20,705 bases of DNA from Sulfuricurvum sp. (GCA_024635855.1 JAGXHZ010000084.1:1-20705), one strand, 5' to 3'. Positions 7,809 through 17,582 are shown, counted from the first letter of the stretch. Numbers and translations are program-made. Notes: generated from the letters alone by a model not told the origin.

Positions 7809-8191
7809 CATTTCCCCATCATCTGGCTATCAATCTCGATCACCGTATGAACATTCCCTCTGGGATAATAATCTGCAACGACTTTTAAGCGCTTAGGAGC
7901 GATTTTGTTTTCAAATAGACTGTAGATCTCATTTGCACCATTTTCGTGCGAAATATGGCGGTTTCTGAATGAATTAATATAGAGTTTAATGGCTTTGAGT
8001 TCAGCAACCCACTTATCGGGTGTATATTCGATCGTAATCGTCGCAAAATCCGGATATCCGCTGCGAGGACAAAGACACGTAAACTCCGGCAATGTCACTT
8101 TTACGACATAATCATGTTCATGGATATTGGGCCAGATCTCAAAATCTTTTTCAATGTCAAAATTTTCTACTATTTTTTCGCCGTATTTCAT
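7808..8191 (-). CDS. queF: NADPH-dependent 7-cyano-7-deazaguanine reductase QueF (type I)
   Basis: QueF reduces preQ0 to preQ1 with NADPH, a late cytoplasmic step before the queuosine precursor is inserted into tRNA. The 127-residue length fits the short unimodular type I form. The active-site segment is CLCPRSGYPDF (39-49), with the thioimide-forming Cys41 and the general-acid Asp48. The following ELKAIKLYINSFRNRHISHE (64-83) is the QueF NADPH/substrate motif. The start codon overlaps the end of the upstream gene by four bases, so it is translationally coupled to the last gene of the gyrB group. The hairpin at 7789-7808 closes the unit. Confidence 0.95.
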   Translation of the reverse strand: MKYGEKIVENFDIEKDFEIWPNIHEHDYVVKVTLPEFTCLCPRSGYPDFATITIEYTPDKWVAELKAIKLYINSFRNRHISHENGANEIYSLFENKIAPKRLKVVADYYPRGNVHTVIEIDSQMMGK

Positions 8192-9585
8192 TCTTCTTCC
8201 TTTAGTGTTATTTTACCGTGGTAATTTCCCTGTCGGCAATTAATTTTAAGTTTTTTTGCAATTCCGTCAGCTTGGGCATCCTCTATCATGCTGATCCATG
8301 TCACTGCTCCGCATAAATGAGCTGTAATGTTCAATCCTTGGAGTATATTTTGATATTTTTCTTCCATAATATGGCGTGCATAAAGAATATCAAAGTGGAT
8401 AAAATCAACATGAAATTCTTTTAAATACATCATAGTAATATGATTTCCACCGTATTTATCGAGTCCTATTTTGTATCCAACGGCACGATATTGAGCAATC
8501 TGTTCCCGAAATCGCTTTATTTGCGGAAAATATTCTTTCTCTTCAAATAAAATTATTATTTTGTTTTTAGCCTCAGGATAACGCTGTAAAACTTCAAGTG
8601 CATGCTGAAAAAACAACCCATTGCGTAGAATAACTGCAGAGAGCGAAATCACATACAAATTCGGCGACTCTACTGCCATTTTTGCCACAATTTCTAAAAG
8701 GTGACTCTCATATTCACGCATTTTTCCTAACCGATTTAAAAGAGGAATAAAACGGCTTTGGTGAATAAGTCCTCCCTCATTATTGACCATCTTAACCGTT
8801 ACCTCAGACATTAGATTATTTTCACACACAACCGTTTGTGTTGCAATCGAATATCGTTGATAAGTCAAGGCGTCTAAAACTGATTGTTCCAGTTCAGCCG
8901 GCATTATTTCATCATCATCACTGACCGTTTTTTTATCCGAGGAGGCGTATTGAAGTTCATATAAACGGGTTAAAATTTCATTAAAAATTTTCACGTGGGT
9001 GGTATCAAGTAAAACAGACGAGAGGCGAATTTCCATCTCGTTGATATTATATTCTTGATATTTAGCCAAAAAAAGTTCGATTAATGGAATGATTTTTTCT
9101 TTTTCACCCTTAAACACTACAATAAAATCTCCACCCTTATACCGACAAACAGGGAGTTTTTTTATCTCTTTAGACGCGAAAAATTCGTTTATTAGATGCA
9201 CGGTTTCAATTAAAACCGTATTACCATTTTTTATACCGTATTTTTCATTGATCATCGTAAGATTATCAATACTAATCATTGCAACAGTTAGTGTATTTCT
9301 CACTCTCCAACGGTAAAAAAGTTTTGTAAAATACTCAATACTAAAGGTGTGTGTTATAGAATCCGTAATGGCTTCATAGGCACTTTGATTAATCAGAAAG
9401 AAAATAAAATAGACGGCAATCGCAAGTAACAAAAAAATAAGAAAAATAAGTGAAGTAAAAGTAACCAATGGTTGTAAAAAAAGGATAAAAATAGAGACGA
9501 CACTAAGCAAGAAGATAGGCAGTCCCATCCGCAATGCTAAGACAAAGCGATGAGACCGTTCTATTTCTTCAGTATAAAAAGACAC
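8188..9585 (-). CDS. Membrane protein with degenerate GGDEF and EAL domains
   Basis: A 465-residue protein with two N-terminal membrane helices (about 20-38 and 44-65), then a GGDEF fold (about 70-215) and an EAL fold (about 230-460). Both active sites are eroded. The GGDEF signature reads RYKGGDFIV (148-156) and lacks the catalytic acidic pair. The EAL motif is EVTVKM (261-266), the DDFG metal motif is LDKYGG (375-380), the catalytic-lysine region is FIHFD (395-399), and the AEGVE position reads CGAVT (425-429). It should therefore not make or cleave c-di-GMP, and is more likely a binding, scaffold or sensor protein, or a relic. It begins three bases after the gyrB stop and overlaps queF by four, so it is embedded in the replication-gene operon. 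Confidence 0.85.
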   Translation of the reverse strand: MSFYTEEIERSHRFVLALRMGLPIFLLSVVSIFILFLQPLVTFTSLIFLIFLLLAIAVYFIFFLINQSAYEAITDSITHTFSIEYFTKLFYRWRVRNTLTVAMISIDNLTMINEKYGIKNGNTVLIETVHLINEFFASKEIKKLPVCRYKGGDFIVVFKGEKEKIIPLIELFLAKYQEYNINEMEIRLSSVLLDTTHVKIFNEILTRLYELQYASSDKKTVSDDDEIMPAELEQSVLDALTYQRYSIATQTVVCENNLMSEVTVKMVNNEGGLIHQSRFIPLLNRLGKMREYESHLLEIVAKMAVESPNLYVISLSAVILRNGLFFQHALEVLQRYPEAKNKIIILFEEKEYFPQIKRFREQIAQYRAVGYKIGLDKYGGNHITMMYLKEFHVDFIHFDILYARHIMEEKYQNILQGLNITAHLCGAVTWISMIEDAQADGIAKKLKINCRQGNYHGKITLKEEE

Positions 9586-9588
9586 AGG

Positions 9589-11997
<2,409 letters not shown>

Positions 11998-12062
11998 GTC
12001 ATCCCGTACTTAATACGGGATCTATTTATATTTTTAGATTCCGTGTCGTAGCACGGAATGAC
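11998..12062. repeat. 65-bp cloverleaf-like palindromic repeat, copy A
   Basis: It begins GTCATCCCG and ends CGGAATGAC. It contains hairpin TCCCGTA/TACGGGA, a central hairpin ATCTA/TAGAT, hairpin ATTCCGTG/CACGGAAT and closing arms GTCA/TGAC, so the whole can fold as a four-armed structure. The second copy at 17518-17582 has the same length and orientation and six substitutions by my alignment, all in the loop and central part. It begins nine bases after the dnaN stop and could act as a terminator or mRNA end. The family is REP-like and encodes no transposase. Confidence 0.9.
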
Positions 12063-12071
12063 GAGGTTTTT

Positions 12072-13137
12072 TTAAATAACAATCGGCATTACAATTGTTT
12101 TGAAATTATCACTTTTAAGAACAAAAGGTTGATTGGATTCATTGGCTTCGAGCGTAAAATCATTGGTAGTGATTTGTCCCAAGAAATCTAAAATATAGCG
12201 GCTGTTGATGGCTAGAATAAATGGTGAATCAAATCCATTCTCGATTTCTATTGCTGTTTTGGCTTCAATATTATCATCACTTAAACTTTCAAATAAAATT
12301 GAATCATGAGTAAAAGTAAGCTTCAAATCATTAGAAATCGTCGTGATTTGTTTGATAGCACTGATAATAGCTACTTTTGGCAAAGTAATCGTACGGGCAC
12401 ACTCTCTGGGAATAATACGTGTGTAATCAGGAAATTTACCGTTTATAAGTTTTGTAAAGAAAAGAGAGTTTTCAGATTTAATCACTAGATGCGTGTTGTC
12501 ATAGTAAATTTCAATATTTTCAAGAAAAAGTTTTTGAATTTCTATAATCGCTTTTTTTGGAACAATAATAGAAAGTTCTTCATCATTTTGATTGTCGATA
12601 TGGACAAGTGCTAGTCGTCTTGTATCTGTTGCAACAAAGTTGATTTGATTGCTTTTGATATCAATAAGAGCACCGTTGAGTTCAAATTTTGGATTGTTGG
12701 TGTCAGCGGCTGGAGTAATTTTTTTAAGTGACTCCATTAAGAGCTGTGAATTAATTGTGATATTAGGTTTATCCTCGATGGAAGGAAAAGAGGGGAATTC
12801 ACTGCTTTTGTAGGTAGGTAATTTAAAGTTATCGTTTTTGGCGAATATGAAGATGATCTTTAATCAGTTCAAGTTCGAGTTCTTCATCTTTTAATATACG
12901 GATAATATCCAATAATTTTTTACCGTTAGCCGTAATAGATCCGGGTTCTTCTACGGTATGAGCATGGGTTTGAAGACTAAGACCTATTTCATAATCGGTA
13001 GCTCTTGCGGTTAATACTCGTCCATCGGTACTTAAACAAATATGAGAGGTAATTTGTGAGGTATCTTTTTTTTCTAAAAAAGGTTGCAAGTGGAGCAAGA
13101 TGTTTTCTAAAACCGATTTATCAATGGTTATTTTCAT
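12072..13137 (-). pseudogene. dnaN: DNA polymerase III beta subunit (sliding clamp), frameshifted as written
   Basis: DnaN is the ring clamp that tethers DNA polymerase III to the template. The N-terminal part (13137 down to a stop at 12829, 102 residues, start MKITIDKSVLENIL, GGAG upstream) and the C-terminal part (rest of the frame down to 12072, ending MPIVI, like the family MPMRL/MPIRL ending) are in different frames. Removing one A from the five-A run (complement of 12835-12839) joins them as HIRQ-NDNFKLPTYKSSEFPSFP, a normal clamp sequence, and gives about 354 residues, the usual length. Everything else looks intact. Because the gene is essential, a sequencing or assembly error or a variant read is more likely than true loss. 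It is not two genes: the ATG at 12737 is an internal methionine. Confidence 0.9.
12835..12839 (-). other. Frameshift site in dnaN (five-base homopolymer)
   Basis: The plus strand reads CGTTTTTGG, which in the gene sense is CC-AAAAA-CG. In frame this is CGC CAA AAA CGA TAA, a stop three codons after the run starts. With four A it reads CGC CAA AAC GAT AAC TTT and continues through the whole clamp. Confidence 0.9.
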
Positions 13138-13326
13138 AACGTTTCTCCTTATTATTTATAAGTAAGTAATTGTAATAGTAGTAATAAGGGGGTGTGAATG
13201 TGTGAAAAAGGACATTCTATCCCTTACTACTGGGGTGAATTAGGGTGACTAACTGAAGTGATTTCATTCACATTCATTCACCTATACGAATTATAGCCTT
13301 TTTAAAACCCCATTACAAATGGAATT
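13138..13326. other. oriC: Replication origin, dnaA-dnaN part (oriC2-like) with DNA-unwinding element
   Basis: This gene-free spacer carries a dense set of the Campylobacterota DnaA-box core TTCAC: GTGAA at 13194-13198, 13202-13206 and 13235-13239, and TTCAC at 13267-13271 and 13277-13281, with another at 13330-13334 in the end of dnaA. Left of the first box the plus strand reads TAA TAG TAG TAA TAA (13173-13187), then GGGGG (13188-13192), then TGTGAA. That is the order DnaA-trios, GC-run, DnaA box described for bacterial origin unwinding. The AT-rich stretch 13150-13187 would be the unwinding element. In Helicobacter pylori the origin is bipartite around dnaA, and this part corresponds to its oriC2. 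Confidence 0.85.
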
Positions 13327-14658
13327 TTATTCACTGGTTAAGGATGAAACTTTATTGGAAAGTTCTTCTACTTTAATTTTAAAATCTTCATCGTTTTTCA
13401 TTATTTCTTGAATCTTTTTCATGGTATGACTGACTGCGGTATGATCTTTCATCCCAAAATAATGAGCAAGTTGAGGCATGGAATTGGGAGTAAGATTGCG
13501 AGAGAGATAAATAGCGATACGTCTTGCATAGACAATATTGCTATTACGGCTTTTTGAACGAATCTCGGTTGATTTGACATTAAGTTCTTTGGAAACAATT
13601 TCTACGATGGTATCGATGGTAATATTAAGCCGTTTTTCTGCCATTTGTTCTTTGAGAACGTTTCGGGTAAATTCGATATTGATATCAACTCCCATTAGTT
13701 GAGAATAGGCGTTGAGTTTCGATAAAATCCCCTCAATTTCTCTCGTATTGTTCTCAATAATGGTTGCAATGTAGTTAATCACTTCTTTGTCGAGTTTAAC
13801 CCGATTGATCTCACATTTTTTCTTGATGATCTCAATTTTTGTTTCAAGTTCAGGAGGCTGAATGTCCGCAACCAAACCCCATTCAAAACGGCTTTTTAGT
13901 CGTTCTTCGAGACCTGCAATTTTTTTAGGGTGTTTGTCGGAAGTTATAATGATTTGCTTGTTTTCATTGCGCAGGGCGTCAAATGTATGGAAAAATTCTT
14001 CTTGAATTTGATTTTTATTGCTTAAAAATTGGATGTCATCGATAAGCAGGACATCACATTTACGGTACTTGTCTTTGAAACGGTCCATGGTCTTGTTGGT
14101 AAGATGGCGCATAAAATCATTTAAAAACTGTTCAACCGAGGTATAAATGACGGTTTTACCCTGCGCTAACATCACGTTTCCAACGGCTTGCATCAAGTGG
14201 GTTTTCCCCAATCCAACACCACCGTAGATAAAAAGAGGATTGTAAACAATTCCCGGTTTTTCACTTACATTTTTTGCGGCAACGTAAGCAAAATTATTTG
14301 ATCCTCCAACCACAAAATTATCAAAGGTATAAGAGGGATTAAGAAGGGTTTGGGGTATTTTATCAGTGTGAGCCGGTAAAACAGGAGCTGATTGATTTGA
14401 CGAAGTTGCAGTAAGGGTTTTAACATTAATAGCAACAGAAGGTTTTACTCCTGTTTTAATTTCAAAAAGATGGGAAATCTTGTCAGAGTATTTTGTTCGT
14501 ATCCAGTTGGCAATCAATGGATTCGGGGCGGTAAAAACAACACTGTTACTTTTTGATTCTTCTTCATTAAAATGAATTTGTTTTATGTAGCGAGTGTAAT
14601 CAACTTCACTAATTTCATTTTTAAGCATCTGTAATACCATGCTGCCAATGTTCGCCAT
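13327..14658 (-). CDS. dnaA: Chromosomal replication initiator protein DnaA
   Basis: DnaA binds the origin boxes, opens the unwinding element and recruits helicase. The 443-residue protein has domain I (about 1-75), a short linker, the AAA+ core with Walker A GGVGLGKT (146-153), Walker B LLIDD (204-208), sensor/arginine region GLEERLKSRFEWGL (249-262), and the domain IV helix-turn-helix with the box-reading motif MKDHTAVSHTMKKI (403-416). AVSH here, in place of the common TTVLH, fits a protein reading TTCAC boxes. The frame is open 59 codons further up, but ATG 14658 (MANIGSMVLQ) has AGGAAAC before it and gives the normal length. It is flanked on both sides by box clusters, so autoregulation is likely. 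Confidence 0.98.
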   Translation of the reverse strand: MANIGSMVLQMLKNEISEVDYTRYIKQIHFNEEESKSNSVVFTAPNPLIANWIRTKYSDKISHLFEIKTGVKPSVAINVKTLTATSSNQSAPVLPAHTDKIPQTLLNPSYTFDNFVVGGSNNFAYVAAKNVSEKPGIVYNPLFIYGGVGLGKTHLMQAVGNVMLAQGKTVIYTSVEQFLNDFMRHLTNKTMDRFKDKYRKCDVLLIDDIQFLSNKNQIQEEFFHTFDALRNENKQIIITSDKHPKKIAGLEERLKSRFEWGLVADIQPPELETKIEIIKKKCEINRVKLDKEVINYIATIIENNTREIEGILSKLNAYSQLMGVDINIEFTRNVLKEQMAEKRLNITIDTIVEIVSKELNVKSTEIRSKSRNSNIVYARRIAIYLSRNLTPNSMPQLAHYFGMKDHTAVSHTMKKIQEIMKNDEDFKIKVEELSNKVSSLTSE

Positions 14659-14786
14659 CTTGTTTCCTGTATATGTGAATAGTATTGAGAATAATACCAA
14701 TATTAGCCTATAATTAGGGAATGTATAAATGTGAATAAGGATATTCACGGGTGTGAATAAGTTTTTATAAGATGATTGGAAGTGAT
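14659..14786. promoter_or_regulatory. dnaA-ruvC divergent control region (oriC1-like box cluster)
   Basis: Four DnaA-box cores lie in this spacer: GTGAA at 14675-14679, 14731-14735 and 14753-14757, and TTCAC at 14744-14748. This matches the oriC1 position upstream of dnaA in Helicobacter relatives. A perfect TATAAT at 14709-14714 on the plus strand is a good -10 for ruvC. On the minus strand the A/T-rich TATTAT stretch around 14688-14696 may serve dnaA. The boxes around the promoters suggest control of both genes by DnaA. Confidence 0.75.
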
Positions 14787-15320
14787 ATGGTAATTTTAGG
14801 AATAGATCCGGGAACACGTAATTGCGGTTACGCACTTATAAAAATTGAGGGTCAAAAATTCAAACTGGTTGAAGCCGGGCTTATCAAAATGAAAAGTGAA
14901 GGATTGCAGTTTCAAATTCCGCAAGTCGTTGAAGCGATTGAACAATTGTTTAAAACACATACGATCGATGAAGTGGCGATGGAAGATATATTTTACGCCC
15001 ATAATCCCAAAAGCGTTTTAAAACTGGCACAATTTCGTGGAGCCATAATGCTCAAAATTTTACAAGAGCACGGAATGTTTGCAGAATACACAGCATTGCA
15101 AGTTAAAAAAGCATTGACCGGAAAAGCAAAAGCGGCAAAAGAGCAGGTTGCATTTATGGTCAAACAAATTTTGGGAATAACAAAAGAAATAAAACCGTTG
15201 GATATAACCGATGCGATGGCAGTAGCGATAACTCATGCACAAAGAGTAAAATTGGAAGTGAATCAAAAAAGCAGAGAAAAAATAAAAGTAAACGGTCAAC
15301 ACACCAGGGAGACCGTTTGA
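14787..15320 (+). CDS. ruvC: Crossover junction endodeoxyribonuclease RuvC
   Basis: RuvC resolves Holliday junctions together with RuvAB in recombination repair. The 177-residue protein has the four acidic catalytic residues of the family: Asp7 (GIDPGT), Glu66 (AMEDIF), Asp139 and Asp142 (DITDAM). It is slightly longer than usual because of a lysine-rich C-terminal tail (about 160-177). ATG 14787 ([10 protein letters not shown]) is chosen over 14772 because GGAAG lies four bases before it and the family starts here. It is divergent from dnaA, as in other Campylobacterota. Confidence 0.95.
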   Translation: MVILGIDPGTRNCGYALIKIEGQKFKLVEAGLIKMKSEGLQFQIPQVVEAIEQLFKTHTIDEVAMEDIFYAHNPKSVLKLAQFRGAIMLKILQEHGMFAEYTALQVKKALTGKAKAAKEQVAFMVKQILGITKEIKPLDITDAMAVAITHAQRVKLEVNQKSREKIKVNGQHTRETV

Positions 15321-15789
15321 TTAGAAGTGTATCGAAAGAGTCTTAGAGAGTCTTAATTTATTTAAGTTGTAGTAACAATTAAAAAAATACTTGGAATTCA
15401 AAAATAGCACCTTATAATCTTCTGAAAATTTCAAAAATAGACTATTTTTTTAAAAAATGTGTAATATTCACACTGTGAGTGAGGTGTGAATAAAAATGAA
15501 ATTTTTTCATTATAATTCCTATAATTTTTACCTATTTAAGAAATATTTTAGATAAATTTATCCTGAATCATAAATTGTTTCATTCTCTTTAAAAGCCCTA
15601 AAATAGGGACTTTCAAAGGGATAATGAATCTTAATAAACGTTTTGGCTAAGATTAAGTCGATGTTGTAAAAAGTTATTCACATCGCAGTCTATTTTATTA
15701 TTGTAATCAAGAGGTAATCGTGGTGTAACACAATTGAAATTAACATAATTTACCATGCTGTATCTCAAACCTTTTAAAGGGTCTACGCT
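15321..15789. other. 469-bp AT-rich intergenic region with a third DnaA-box cluster
   Basis: No convincing gene or tRNA was found here. It holds a perfect inverted pair of extended DnaA boxes, TATTCACAC (15465-15473) and GTGTGAATA (15484-15492), a further TTCAC at 15677-15681, and an AT-rich stretch (15491-15560) with ATGAAA/TTTCAT pairing. TATAAT occurs at 15413-15418, 15511-15516 and 15520-15525. A small CCCTA-AAA-TAGGG hairpin lies at 15596-15608. AAAGG at 15776-15780 is the probable ribosome site of the next gene. It may be an outlying origin module. Confidence 0.6.
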
Positions 15790-17511
15790 ATGGTTAATGT
15801 TGAAACACTGCTTAAAAATGAACATCCTTCTTTATTTAAATATCCGGAAATAATTTCTAAATCGATTGTTGGGTTAACCCGCTTATTAATACATGAAAAC
15901 TCTATTAATGCTTTTATGGAATTGCACAAATCAAAAAGTGGTTTAGAATTTATCGATGTCGCCCTAAAACACTTAAATGTATCCTATAAAGTAATACATC
16001 GCGAAATTGAAAATGTTCCTGCATTGGGAAAAGTTATTATTGTAGCCAATCATCCATTGGGTGCATTGGATGCTTTAACGTTGATCCAAATGGTTTCAAG
16101 TGTACGAACGGATAAAAAAGTAAAAATCGTTGCCAATAAAATGCTCTCATCTATTCCTCAACTCAAAGAGTTTTTAATCAGTGTTGATAACATGAATGAA
16201 AAAGTTTCCAAACAGGCATTACGTCAAATTGATTTGGCGCTTCAAGCAGAAGAGGCTGTCATATTTTTTCCAAGCGGAGAAGTGTCGCGTGCAGGATTTT
16301 TTGGTTTAAGAGAAGGGGGATGGAAAGGTGGATTTATAAAGTTTGCTAAACGAAACTCAACACCTATTTTACCTATTTACGTCAAAGCACGAAACAGTTC
16401 TCTTTTTTACGCGGCCTCATGGCTCTATAAGCCTCTAGGAACGCTTTTACTCAGTCATGAGATGTTTGCTGCCAAGAACCAAGCATTTGAGTTTAAAATA
16501 GGGGAAATCATTAATCCTAGAGCATTTAATGATTCCGCTATGAATGAAAGACATCATGCACGCATGTTTCGAAAACATTTATTGAGGCTTGGAAAAGGAA
16601 AGAACGGTATTTATCCCACCGAAAGTTCAATCGCTCATCCCCTGTCGCGACAAGATATCCGTCAGGAATTAAAGAGAGGAGAACGACTGGGTACGACGAG
16701 TGACAACAAACAAATTTATTTAATCGAACACGATAATGCTCCTAATTTGATTAATGAAATTGGACGTTTGCGTGAATATTCATTTCGTAAAGTCGGAGAA
16801 GGGAGTGGTAAATCACGAGATATTGACGAATATGACCGCTATTATCATCATCTGGTATTGTGGGATGATGACGATCTTGAAGTCGTTGGTGCATACCGTA
16901 TCGGTGAATGTGGCTGGATATTATCGTGGCTTGGAAAAGAGGGACTGTATCTCAACGAATTGAGTGATATGCACAATTCATTTGATCCCATACTTGAGGA
17001 TGCGATTGAATTGGGACGCAGTTTTGTTCAGCCGAAATATTGGGGAAGCAGAGCATTGGATTATTTGTGGCAAGGTATCGGTGCCTATCTCAGTCATAAT
17101 CCGCATATTAAATATATGATTGGACCCGTTAGTTTATCAGGCAGTTTTCCACAAAGTGCGCAAGATGCTTTGGTCTATTTTTATTCGCACTATTTTGGAA
17201 GCGACCATACGATGCTGAGGGCAAAATCACCGTATCGTCTTTCAGAATTTGTCAGCTTAGAATTTTCGGAATTTTTTAAGGGCGATGATTACAATGAAGA
17301 CTTTAAAAGATTAAAAAACTATCTCAAAACTTTCGATCTCAGTGTCCCAACACTCTATAAACAATACACTGAATTGTGTGAAGAGGGTGGGGTAGAATTT
17401 ATGGATTTCGGAATAGACGTGGATTTTAACAACTGTATTGACGGGTATATTGTGGTCGATGTTCGGAAAATAAAAGAGGCAAAACGTCAGCGGTATATGA
17501 GAGAAATATAA
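15790..17511 (+). CDS. olsF: Fused O-/N-acyltransferase of OlsF type (ornithine/aminolipid synthesis)
   Basis: A 573-residue two-domain protein. Residues about 60-265 are a PlsC-like lysophospholipid acyltransferase: NHPLGALD (87-94) is the catalytic His/Asp block, VKIVANK (111-117) follows, and FFPSGEVSR (159-167) takes the place of the EGTRS block. Residues about 305-500 resemble the OlsB-type GNAT domain (Acetyltransf_5), with RLREYSFRKVGEG (326-338), HHLVLWDDDDLEVVGAYRIG (353-372) and a later GPVSLSGSFP segment. OlsF proteins make ornithine lipid alone: the C-terminal domain forms the N-acyl amide and the N-terminal domain adds the ester-linked chain. His and Asp are spaced by five residues instead of the classic four (HX4D). 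The amino-acid head group cannot be told from sequence. It is a single gene, convergent with the RluA-family gene. Confidence 0.82.
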   Translation: MVNVETLLKNEHPSLFKYPEIISKSIVGLTRLLIHENSINAFMELHKSKSGLEFIDVALKHLNVSYKVIHREIENVPALGKVIIVANHPLGALDALTLIQMVSSVRTDKKVKIVANKMLSSIPQLKEFLISVDNMNEKVSKQALRQIDLALQAEEAVIFFPSGEVSRAGFFGLREGGWKGGFIKFAKRNSTPILPIYVKARNSSLFYAASWLYKPLGTLLLSHEMFAAKNQAFEFKIGEIINPRAFNDSAMNERHHARMFRKHLLRLGKGKNGIYPTESSIAHPLSRQDIRQELKRGERLGTTSDNKQIYLIEHDNAPNLINEIGRLREYSFRKVGEGSGKSRDIDEYDRYYHHLVLWDDDDLEVVGAYRIGECGWILSWLGKEGLYLNELSDMHNSFDPILEDAIELGRSFVQPKYWGSRALDYLWQGIGAYLSHNPHIKYMIGPVSLSGSFPQSAQDALVYFYSHYFGSDHTMLRAKSPYRLSEFVSLEFSEFFKGDDYNEDFKRLKNYLKTFDLSVPTLYKQYTELCEEGGVEFMDFGIDVDFNNCIDGYIVVDVRKIKEAKRQRYMREI

Positions 17512-17517
17512 TCAGTC

Positions 17518-17582
17518 GTCATCCCGTACTTGATACGGGATCCATTTATTATATTGGATTCCGTGTCGTAGCACGGAATGAC
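17518..17582. repeat. 65-bp cloverleaf-like palindromic repeat, copy B
   Basis: It has the same orientation and length as copy A at 11998-12062, with identical outer hairpins TCCCGTA/TACGGGA and ATTCCGTG/CACGGAAT. The central stem is ATCCA/TGGAT where copy A has ATCTA/TAGAT, so the changed pair (C-G for T-A) is compensatory. It starts six bases after the olsF stop and overlaps the 3' end of the convergent RluA-family gene, giving that gene its last codons and stop. It may also terminate both genes. Confidence 0.9.

Noticed and set aside
12072..12737. Separate short gene starting at an internal ATG of dnaN
   Set aside because: The clamp sequence continues upstream of that ATG in the same frame to the homopolymer and joins the N-terminal part; there is no ribosome site or promoter for a separate gene.
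12829..12840. Programmed ribosomal frameshifting in dnaN
   Set aside because: The site does not fit a canonical X-XXY-YYZ slippery heptamer, the shift needed is +1, no stimulatory hairpin is evident, and a one-base homopolymer error explains it more simply.
15596..15608. CCCTA-AAA-TAGGG hairpin as a terminator or small RNA
   Set aside because: The stem is only five pairs, flanking bases mismatch, and no U-tract or promoter spacing supports a defined RNA.
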